Part shown: positions 55,161 to 64,000 of the stretch, in pieces | How positions within the stretch are numbered: position 1 is the first letter of the stretch | Layout of the letters: each line of letters begins with the position of its first letter | Notes under the pieces: model-generated | What the model saw: only the letters and a program-made list of their open reading frames with translations | The model's database searches: none | What the model was told of the DNA's origin: nothing | From: Uranotaenia lowii | Taxonomy: Eukaryota > Arthropoda > Insecta > Diptera > Culicidae | Reading direction: 5' to 3' | Length of the DNA stretch: 64,000 nucleotides | Assembly: GCF_029784155.1 (NCBI RefSeq) | Contig: NC_073692.1 | Location: forward strand, 317,158,105 to 317,222,104 | Translations under genes and position numbers: made by a program

Positions 55161-58100
55161 AAATAAGCTTAAAAAATGTTAAAGTTGTCTTGATTACAAC
55201 CGGCTTATTATGATTTTTCCACCCCAGGTATCCAATTCACTGGTGCCGCGTGAAGAGTACATTGGCAATGGAAATGGGCGTCAAAACTTCCTTGATTGAA
55301 GCCTTGATTGCTTTTGGCGCCTTTCTACCTTGGGTGGTTTGAATGGAAAAAAATTGGAAAATTGGGTGTCATGACTTTTATTTGCTACAAAATAAATAAA
55401 GACCAAAAGTCTGTCTATTATTTTGTCTATTTGGACACCATGTGGGTCACCAACACGATTCCCCACCATTTTTGAAAATCCAAAAAAAAAACTTTAAAAT
55501 AATTTTTAAATCAGTCAGAACTCGGGCAAAATAAATTTAAAAATTTGCAATGTGATCCTATAGATATGTAGAAAACTATTCTTTATTTTATTTATCTTTT
55601 ATGATAAAAAAGTTATAGAGAGAAGAAAAAAGTGACCTGTGGAAACCCCGCTCTCCCCTAATAAAACTTAATTTTTTGTTCTAAAATATCAACGAGAAAT
55701 AATTGTTTTCCAAAACTTACTGTTCAGTAGAGTATGAGTGTTTTAAAATTGAAATCCTATCTTTGTTATTTCTTAAACACATCTCAAATAGGTTAACGAT
55801 CTTCAACAACTTTCATTAAAAAACATTCCAAAGATAAATAACATCAAAACATTGTAACATTTACTATAGTTCACACACCATTAATTGAAGATTTATTATA
55901 GATTTCATTAAATGCTTTATAAAGTTTGGCCAGCAATAGGGATGAATCATCCAAAAGGGTGACAATTTCACACAAAAAATTTTGGCCAGCCATTTATCGA
56001 GCAAATATTTTTTTTACTATTTGTGCATAGACTCAGTTTTGAGAAAGGGTTTTTTTTTTATTGCACCATACCACGCTATACGGCCTTTCTATTCAACATT
56101 CTCTCAAAATCAGAAATGTTTTAGGTGTCGCTGATAATTTAGTTAAACATATAAAATTTCAATGTCGATAAAGTTTTAATGTCGATATATTTTAATTTAT
56201 CGAATATTGCTTGATCTCTCGCTTTGTTATACGGCCCAATTTGATAATGCCGTATTGAGGTTTGGAGATTTTCCAAATATTCAGTAACGTCCTTTCGAAA
56301 ATTTTGAAAGTCACATTTTAGCGGGGTTAGATGCAACGTTTGTATAGCACATTGTTATTTTTTATTTGATGGGATGTAACCCAGTTATCATCTAGTGATA
56401 ACAAAATGTGAATGGTAAACTTTCTCACATCTTAATCTAAGCTTCTTAAAATTCATTTTCTCAAGTTTCCATTAGGTTCAAAAAAAAATAAAGTTTTGAA
56501 AAATGCATGTTTTCGGTTTATTAACATTTACTGAAGAAACTTATAATTTTTCTGACTACGTCATTGTCCTGTCAACCTTAAGCTTTTGGTGGATCCACAG
56601 TTAGATTATCTGTGGATAAGAATGTTTTAGAAGCCATTGTAGTTGAACAGTGTAGTGTTGCATGGTGCTCCAGTTGACGATAACTCAGCGATTTTTTTTG
56701 AGACAATAAAAACGAAGAAATCAGACCTATAATAACTATTCAATAACAAATCAAATAACAATAATTAAGTGAAATTAATCCATCCCTTGGAAAAATAAAT
56801 AGTTCATCGATTTAGAAAGCAAGGGTTGTTTTTTTTTGTAAAATTTTTTATTTGAAACGATTTGTACCTTAAGGTTGAAATCAAGGGTTGGAAAAATTAA
56901 AAAAATCTGCAAAGTTAATTTCACTAGTTTTTCACTAGGAAGGGTGAACAATAGCAGCTGTTCAATAAAAAAGGTCATTAAAATTCTCAAGAGATTTCGG
57001 AACTGATTTAGACTAACTATGCAATAAGTTTTATTTGTGTCAGGTCAGCATTAGTTTAGTTTAGAAAACTTTTTAAAACAAGACTTTCTTGAATGATGTC
57101 AGGAATATATGTAATCTAATCATTGGGAATATCTAAAAATGGAAAAATATAACTTTTAGAATGCATTGTATCTCCGAAACGAAAATCTCTGGGTAAGCTC
57201 GGAGTCCTTGATTGAATGAAGGATAAGAAATTGTTTCAAAATCAGCTTTTAGTTTTTATATAGGTTTTTTCTCACTCCAAATCACCGAAGCTATATAGGT
57301 TAGGGTAGCAGTGGATGTAAAAAAATCAAGATCGAATTTTGAAAACCAATCATATACATTTTGTAAATTGTCTAAAAACACAGACCTGTGCATAATTTCA
57401 GCTCAATCGGACTTGATTTAGGGATGCCTCAAAACGCTTAAAGTTTCGGTTTTTGACGCTCAAAAATGACCGAAGAGGGGCCAAAGGAAAACGGAAAAAT
57501 CAAAATCAAAATTTTTATTTTGAAGCTAAATGACTTAAAAATGCATAAAACTAAAAACTGGTGTAACTCGAAAAAAAATATGTTTGATAAAAATCGACTT
57601 AATAATTTCTCAAATTATATTTATGGGGACCAAAAGAAATACGGAAAATTAAAATTTCGATGTTGATGCTCAATGATTTAGAAAAGCATGAAATGTCGAG
57701 ATCTGATGTTATATCGATAAAAACTGACTTTCTGGGAGTAAAACTAGTTATGAAATGATCAATATTGTTCTTACTTGAAGGCTATGAAAACTCGTCAACT
57801 TCATTATTTTATGATGGTCTCACAGGCCCATTTGGGTTTTTCCTCCAACATCTCATTAGATTAGTTATAATACTCAAAGACAAATTTCATTTGACATCAA
57901 GTGCAATAGTTTTCGTTTCATCCAAAAGCTTTTTTATATGGAAAAAATTAGAATTAGGATCTCTCCAACTTTTAAATACTGTTTATTGTCATTTTAAGAC
58001 TATTTAAACTAAAATATTTCCAAAATGGAGTTTTACTGATTATGATATGGACCAAACAAAAAAAATAACTTATCACTTTACATGAACGATAGAATTTTTG

Positions 58101-61100
58101 AATGAATCTGAATGCCAGCTATCTGAAAGTGAATGTGATATAATTATACTTATATGCTCGTTCAAGCTAACAAGAAATCGGTATAACAATAACAAAAGTA
58201 TATCAACTAAACTAAGGTTGCCAGATTGACCGGTTTTTTCCGGATTAGCCCGGATATTTAAAAATAAATTTGAGAAAAATCCGCCCGGCTCTATTGCCAA
58301 ATTATATTAAAAAAACTAATTGTGTTCTCAAAATGTTTTATTGATGCGTCCAAATCGCAATTTTTTGAGCAAGTTTGAAAGGTATAATCATAAAAAGTGC
58401 TTTGGAAGCATAACATGCAATTTAAAATCTGCTGAATGGAAAAACAAATTTTAAAAACAATTTTTGGTCGACAATTTCGAAATCAAATGTTCGGATTTTG
58501 CCAAGTTTTCAGATCAAATTACCCTGATCTGTCCGGCCCGGAAACCGATTTTAGTATTTCGATTTTTGTAACGTATTTTCGTATAAGGTCATTTTAAGAT
58601 ATTTGTATTTATTCTGTAGAATTGTAACTTTCTTTTACAATCAGTAGATATAGAGTATCCGGCTTATAAAAACGTCTAATTTTTTTGTTTTCAGTGAGTT
58701 AGACCATTGTTTTTAATTATTAGATAGAATTTTTAAGCCAATGTATCGAGAGATGTTTTAAGATTTGAACCATTTGACTTGACATTCTAAAATTTTAAAA
58801 CACTGATTTCCACTATAAATTATTATTTAAGAAAGTTTCAAGAAGAATATGAATGACTCCTATTTTCGTTCGGAGTAAAACTATTAATGAACGTTGAATA
58901 CCAACTCTCGACCAACTTTAGTCTTAATTGTGCTTCCGGTCTTTGTGTTGAATAAAACTTCTAATGGTGGCACAGCCACTACTCATAGTCCTCTTTCCCT
59001 CTTTCACCGTGAAAAGTCTGCACCCAAAATTCAAGTATCACTACACGAATTTGTCTAACCACTTCAGTAGTTATAATTAAAAAAGTTTAAATTGCGTTGC
59101 TCGCACAAGTGCTGGCCACGAATGCTTTTCCTGGCTGAGAGCGAAACGCTACAGGAAAAAAACCTAAGTGGAAAAAATGGCAGCACCAGCAGCAGCGAAA
59201 TACCCGAAAAAAAACGTAAATTTTACTCCCGCTGAATTATGTTTACTTCAACTACAACCGACCGGAGCGAGAAGAAATAAAAACATGCACCCAGCCAGCA
59301 CAATTACAGTCGGAATATCGTATTTCCCGTTTACCTAGCTTCTTCTTCCGGTTTGGTGAATCGATTGTGCCGGTGCCTAGTTAGTGAATACTTTCCGCTT
59401 ACATTTTGAATATATTTGTAACAATGTTAACTGGGAAAAATGAACTTTACAGCAATTCTGATTGCTTTGCTGTTTGAAAGGAAAATGTTCTGGAAACTTA
59501 CCTTGCGTACTTGAACTTGAAAGCTAGGAAAAATGCAGTTATAGGTGGTTATAGTTTTTTAACAACACTTTTGAAATACTGATCTCAAAATCAGCATCGT
59601 GCATTCAATTTAAAAGAATAATTATTTTTAATGAATAAAATTGAGAATATACAAATATCGGTGCTATTTTAAAGGACTGTTGTAAAACAACTCTATCTAT
59701 TTTATTACTATCAGCCAATGTTTATGTTTAAAAGTTGTTCACTCCAATTTATTTGTATATACCATAAGTGTTGTAATTAAGTAATATCAATCTGCCTGGA
59801 TTGTGAGGTGGAGCTTTCGATTTCGTTTTCTGGATAATTTTGGCAACAGTACACAATATCGATTCCAGAGTGCGCATCGATCGATTTGAAGAAATTCTAT
59901 CCCAGTTAGGAAATGCCACCCAACTTTAAAAAACAGGCAATATCTACGATAAAATCGGGCTAAACAGGTACATTTTTCCTACAGGGCATTTTTTGTCAAA
60001 TTTTTCAGGTTCGCCACCTGCCGTCGGTATGGCGAACCTACAAAATCTGACAAAACAAATAAGACAGAAAATGGTTGAATTTTTGTTCTTAGTGTCATGT
60101 CAGTGTGATCAGTGTTAAAACTGCGAATTAATTTACATTTAGCATTGAGTACTTCATTGAATAAAGCATGTTATTCTTTAAGCTTATGACGGTCGCCATA
60201 AAGAAGCATTAATGGATTTCTTAAATCTTTTTTTTGCATCCTTTAGGAAGGTTTTTTTCGATTAATTATTGGAATTTATTTTAAAGTTTTGTTTTTTGAA
60301 AAATAACTCGCCGTTCTAAGAACTCCCGAGGGGAAAGAATCAGCATAAAGTGGTTTGAGACCAGTTTTCATACAAAAAAAATTACATTAACAAGCGCAAA
60401 ACATATCACAAAAGCATTAGACATCGTTAAGTTAGTTCAAAAAGTTCCCCCAAACCCCTCAAAATTGTCATCCTTACGATTGGAACATAGAAATTTATTG
60501 CTAGCAACCGCAAATTGCAAAACCATTCCCAGCCGGAAAACTTCCATCCAAAAATAGTACTGCTGCCGGAAATTTTCTCGTTAGCAGTTGCTGTGAGTGG
60601 CTAAAAATAGGTGCAGGTATGCCAAAACCCCAAACTAAACGACGATACAATGAGCCACAGTACACAGTAGTGAGTAGCTAGAAAGAACTTGTATCGTTAT
60701 TGTGATACACGTCCTCATATTTGTGGAAAAGGTGTTGAAAGACTGTGTTGTTGTTTGGTTTAGAACACTTCTAAAGTGGGGGTGGGAATTGAGCATCCGT
60801 ATCAGTGTCGGGTTCTTTTCCTCCTTGCCAAACAACCCAAAATGCATTAATTTACATTTAGGAATAAATGGCACTTTTCGATTTTATTTCAGCTAAAGGG
60901 AGAAGTTTTTTTTAGATTTTTCACAAAAACCATGAGTTTACAAATGGGAAAAGTCCATTATTGAGTAGACATTTAGTTTTATATTGAGAAGATGTGCATG
61001 ATATGCAGTTATTTCATAACATGTATTTTGATGAATATAATACAGGGTTGATTGAATTGCTACATTGAAGGGCTACATTGAAATAAACATATAAATTGAT

Positions 61101-61170
61101 CAAAACAACAACGTTTTATTTCAAATTCATTCAATTTCTCTTAAAAACAAATTACTTTTTCAAAATTCAC
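55161..61170. other. gene-poor region, probably further intron of the protease homolog gene
   Basis: Two repeat remnants: 56315-56690 is a decayed relative of the CCGTCAA-ended element at 26535 ('gcggggttagatgcaac' ... 'gttgcatggtgctccagttgacg'), and 58215-58560 is a 'ccggat' dispersed-repeat piece. 58900-60900 shows less AT-rich islands near 59120-59400 and 60480-60660 without open frames of note. No exon, tRNA or other gene could be supported. Confidence 0.4.
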
Positions 61171-61172
61171 TT

Positions 61173-61690
61173 TTATAGTTCGACTTGTTCGCCCTTGAGT
61201 TTAGCCACTCGCCGCAGACGGTCGAGGAACGCATCGTATGAGGCCCGCAGGTGTTTTTGTGTTATTTTATACCAGGCTGCCACGAGATGTCGCTTCAGGA
61301 CCTCCACACCTTCATGTTTGTTAGAGCAGACGTCGGTCTTCAACATACTCCACAAAGCGAAGTCCATAGGGTTCAGGTATGGGGAACTCGCCGGCCACTC
61401 GGAGCTCGAAATGAACACTGGAAAATGTTGCGCAATCTAAAGTTGGGTTTTTTCGCTTTGTGAGCCGGCACCGAGTCCTGTTGGAAAACCCAATCCCTGG
61501 AACCAAAATGTCGACGTGCCAACGGTTTGACGACATTCTATAGAACTAGTTCCCAATATGTATTTTGGTTGATCTTCCCTCCTTCAGGGACAAAAACCAG
61601 CTGCCCAAACTATCACCGATGCTTGTTTCTGTCGCCGGGTGGCCGTTAGCAAGTCGGCATGGCTTCGTGATCTGTCTGGCAACCAAACTC
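61173..61690 (-). pseudogene. 5'-truncated, frameshifted mariner-type transposase (DDxD)
   Basis: In order on the minus strand: Q-N-D-R-V-W-L-P-D-R (about 61660-61690); A-S-V-I-V-W-A-A (about 61600); K-I-N-Q-N-T-Y-W (about 61560); the second-Asp box DWVFQQDSVPAHKAKK (about 61450-61497); and after a shift the third-Asp box SSPYLNPMDFALWSML (about 61340-61388), reaching a stop at 61173. N-P-M-D-F places Asp rather than Glu third, as in the DD37D/DD39D mariner relatives, distinct from the DD37E elements elsewhere here. The DNA-binding half and first Asp are missing; its 5' edge abuts an RTE endonuclease piece. Confidence 0.8.
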
Positions 61691-61801
61691 TGTCGTTCTG
61701 CTGTTGTTGTTGCCACAAAATTCTACAATTCTACTGCTCTCCTTTTTCGCTGGTCTGTCCTAGACCATGGCGCCCATGATGCGTTCAAAGTTCTGATTAT
61801 C
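61690..61801 (-). pseudogene. RTE endonuclease fragment, left part
   Basis: The minus strand reads D-N-Q-N-F-E-R-I-M-G, then after shifts G-R-H-G-L-G-Q-T-S-E-K-G-E and V-E-F-C-G-N-N-N. This is the region following GDFNA in RTE endonucleases. It is continuous with 63918-64000 once the 61802-63917 insert is removed. Confidence 0.7.
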
Positions 61802-61839
61802 TTTTTTTTTTTTAAGATAAGTTAACCACCGTTAATTAA

Positions 61840-62092
61840 TTTTGTAAATTTATTTTTCGGCATATCGGTAAAAAGTAGTTTTGAAATTGATAAAGATGGA
61901 TAGAGAAGTGAGAAGAAAATTTACAGATGTTGAAAAGAGCGAAAGAGCATTTTTGCGAGGAAACTTATTAACGTACACCATACTTTACCCTGCAACATTT
62001 CATTATTTAGGAGAAGTAGTACCGGAAAAGAGGTGGCACTACCTTAACCTATACAATGAAATCTGGTTGGTCCGAAGTCTACATGTGGTTAT
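61840..62092. repeat. left arm of the long inverted repeat (uninterrupted)
   Basis: About 250 bp whose reverse complement forms 62857-62964 joined to 63783-63917. Differences are few: a 4-base indel near 61970 and scattered substitutions. A 74-codon plus-strand open frame (61881-62105) has no recognised content. This arm preserves the empty site of the foldback element at 62965. Confidence 0.88.
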
Positions 62093-62114
62093 TTTATTTA
62101 CATAGTATTCCGTC

Positions 62115-62860
62115 TCACGACATAACTTGACGAACATAATTCCTAAAATTCACTCGGTTCATAGCAACCGTTCTCCAATTTCTCGGGCACCCCACGTTCG
62201 CCAGATCACGCTCCACTTGGTCTAACCATCTCGCTCGTTGCGCCCCCGCTCGTCTTGTTCCTACCGGATTCGTAGCGAACACCTGTTTTGCAGGACAGTC
62301 GTCCGGCATTCTCGCAACATGTCCCGCCCAGCGTATCCGGCCAGCCTTCACCACCTTCTGGATACTGGGTTCGCCGTAGAGTCGCGCGAGCTCGTGGTTC
62401 ATCCTTCGCCTCCACACTCCGTTCTCCTGTACGCCGCCAAAGATGGTTCTTAACACTCGTCGCTCGAATACTCCGAGTGTACGCAGGTCCTCCTCGAGCA
62501 ATATCCATGTCTCGTGCCCGTAGAGAACAACCGGTCTAATGAGCGTCATATACAGGTTACACTTCGTGCGAGGGCTAAGTCTTCTCGACCGCAGTTGCTT
62601 GTGGAGTCCATAGTAGGCACGACTTCCGCTGATAATTCGCCTCCGGATCTCACGGCTGGTGTCATTGTCTGCGGTCACCAGTGAGCCGAGATAGACAAAG
62701 TCTTCGACTATCTCCAGCTCGTCGCCGTCGATCGTGACCTTGTTATTACTGGACAAGCGGGTTCGGTCGGTCTCGGATCCGCAGGCCAGCATGTACTTCG
62801 TCTTGGACGTATTAATCATCAACCCAAATCCTCCCGTCCGGAGTATACGTGTTCACCACA
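62115..62860 (-). pseudogene. 3' part of an RTE reverse transcriptase ORF
   Basis: Open to a stop at 62115 and in frame from G-L-M-I-N-T-S-K-T-K-Y (about 62820; this is preceded by L, not by a start ATG of its own). It continues through the conserved Y-L-G-S-L-V box, the R-R-L-S-x-x-T-K-x-x-L-Y thumb region, L-Y-G-x-E-T-W, R-W-x-G-H-V-x-R-M and C-P-R-N-W-R near the end. That is the C-terminal RT/tail region found in RTE ORFs. The catalytic palm is absent, so it is a truncated passenger between the inverted arms. Confidence 0.88.
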
Positions 62861-62964
62861 TGTAGACTTCGGACCAACCAGATTTCATTGTATAGGTTAA
62901 GGTAGTGCCACCTCTATCCCGGTACTACTTCTCCTAAATAATGAAATGTTGCAGGGTAAAGTAT
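62857..62964. repeat. right arm of the long inverted repeat, inner part
   Basis: Reverse complement of about 61985-62092. It ends in GTAAAGTAT (62956-62964), the left target duplication of the foldback element. Confidence 0.85.
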
Positions 62965-63782
62965 TAGACTGAGTCGATTTGGGGTCATTTTTGAATTTCT
63001 CAAACCCTGGGGTCTTAAATGCTTCGTTTTGGTCCAAAACTCATCCATGATTTTTGGCAGAATTTTTAAGTAACGTTTACATGAGTAAATTTGAACTTTT
63101 AAGTTTGTATGGGAAAATTGAATATTTTGTACTGAAAAATCAACATCATTTTTGTTTCTTTTGTGAAACCGAGCCTGCTAATGGGTTTTGTGCCAATTTA
63201 TAAATTTCTTACAGGAAATTTTCCGCTGAACAACTTTGTCGAATACTATAACTTCATATCTTTTAAGACAAAAAAGTTATTAGCTGTTTAACAGGTGTAT
63301 GTCTTTTTGGATTGATAAACCATGAATTCAATTGACATCACTGCTTGTGCCCCACGAAGTATGGCCTGAAAAGTGGTCATGCAATACTTCGCTAGGCACT
63401 AAGCAGTGATGTCAATTGAATTTCTTGTTTATCAATGCCAAAAGACATACACCTGTTAAAGAGCTAATAACTTTTTTGTCTAAAAAGATATGAAGTTATA
63501 ATATTCGACAAAGTTGTTCAGCGGAAAATATCCTGTAAGAAATTTATAAATTGGCACAAAACCCATTAGCAGGCTCGGTTTCACAGAAGAAACAAAAATG
63601 ATGTTGATTTTTCAATACAAAATATTCAATTTTCCCATACAAACTTAAAAGTTCAAATTTACTCATGTAAACGTTACTAAAAAATTCTGCAAAAAATCAT
63701 GGATGAGTTTTGGACCAAAACGAAGCTTTTAAGACCCCAGGGTTTGAGAAATTCAAAAATGACCCCAAATCGACTCAGTCTA
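62965..63782. mobile_element. palindromic foldback element, 818 bp, with 9-bp target duplication
   Basis: Nearly the whole element is one inverted repeat: arms of about 370 bp (62965-63335 and 63412-63782) around a short centre. Ends are TAGACTGAGTCGATTTGGGG and complement. The 9-bp duplication GTAAAGTAT (62956-62964, 63783-63791) flanks it, and the uninterrupted site is present in the other arm at about 61985-61995. Nine-base duplications are usual for Foldback and Mutator-like elements. No coding capacity. Confidence 0.9.
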
Positions 63783-63917
63783 GTAAAGTATGGTGTACGT
63801 TATTTAATAAGTTTCCTCGCAAAAATGCTCTTTCGCTCTTTTCAACATCTGTAAATTTTCTTCTCACTTCTCTATCCATCTTTATCAATTTCAAAACTAC
63901 TTTTCACCGATATGCCG
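63783..63917. repeat. right arm of the long inverted repeat, outer part
   Basis: Reverse complement of about 61840-61990. It starts with the second GTAAAGTAT copy of the foldback duplication and ends at the direct repeat that bounds the retroposed module. Confidence 0.85.
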
Positions 63918-64000
63918 AAAAATAAATTTACAAAGTTCTGATTATCGTAGCCAATCTTTGCGTTGAAGTCGCCCAAATGGATTTGAATGTCACCCTTCTG
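63918..64000 (-). pseudogene. RTE endonuclease fragment, right part, cut by the window edge
   Basis: The minus strand reads G-D-I-Q-I-H-L-G-D-F-N-A-K-I-G-Y-D-N-Q-N, the G-D-F-N-A box of the endonuclease with its catalytic Asp and Asn. It joins 61690-61801 when the module between them is removed. The copy is a different sequence from the one at 1-2189. Confidence 0.8.

Larger units (their letters stand above)
61802..63917 (-). mobile_element. retroposed inverted-repeat module inserted in an RTE endonuclease
   Basis: A direct repeat AAGTTCTGATTATC brackets the insert (about 61787-61801 and 63918-63932). On the minus strand it ends in an A12 tail (plus poly-T at 61802), so it entered by retroposition. 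Inside, arm 61840-62092 is repeated in inverted orientation at 62857-62964 plus 63783-63917, the second arm being split by a foldback element. Between the arms lies the 3' part of an RTE reverse transcriptase ORF (62115-62860). Confidence 0.75.

Noticed and set aside
55228..55301. Possible next exon of the protease homolog after TTTTTCCACCCCAG
   Set aside because: Neither the phase-compatible frame nor the others give S1-domain sequence, and the frames end in early stops.
61630..61690. Reading all of 61600-61800 as RTE endonuclease
   Set aside because: On checking, D-R-V-W-L-P-D-R-S followed in frame by A-S-V-I-V-W-A-A is mariner transposase; only 61690-61801 keeps RTE features.

Overview
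The window reads as AT-rich insect DNA, most likely a dipteran and plausibly a mosquito. The supporting signs are a GPI inositol-deacylase (PGAP1) gene, a 60-nt intron with insect-type splice sites, a trypsin-like serine protease homolog, and a repeat load of Tc1/mariner DD37E-type elements, hAT elements, TA- and TTA-flanked MITEs, an RTE-type LINE and a Mag-like gypsy retrotransposon. The species call is inference from family content, not from a marker gene.

Layout. 1-2640 (minus): RTE-type non-LTR retrotransposon whose endonuclease/RT frame stays open to the left window edge. 4408-7329 (minus): intact single-exon PGAP1 coding sequence with a probable 5'UTR intron. 8575-15026: a 13-bp minisatellite split by a young, intact gypsy element (9366-14221) with near-identical LTRs. 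16730-37151: nested DNA transposons, namely a hAT inside a hAT, four deleted Tc1/mariner DD37E copies in the window (three here), a hAT inside a TA-flanked element, and a GTF2IRD2-like hAT that carries both a TTA-flanked MITE and a 3.1-kb retroposed insert. 37215-37700: 7-bp minisatellite. 37817-52826 (plus): two exons of a serine protease homolog, separated by a 14.4-kb intron full of further transposons; later exons must lie beyond the window or were not recognised. 53388-54668: another DD37E copy. 54670-61170: gene-poor. 61173-64000: broken mariner, RTE endonuclease pieces and a retroposed inverted-repeat module that is itself split by an 818-bp palindromic foldback with 9-bp target duplications.

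Host genes are only two: PGAP1 (ER lipid remodelling of GPI anchors) and the protease homolog (probably secreted and non-catalytic). They are on opposite strands about 30 kb apart with no sign of joint function. I found no convincing new functional system. The most interesting material is structural: exact insertion histories that can be read because empty sites are present in the same window, an inverted transposon end produced by a local fold-back event, a 3.1-kb retroposed insert without recognisable coding capacity but with one exon-like open segment, and a minus-strand 104-codon open frame that ends directly at an AATAAA inside the protease intron.
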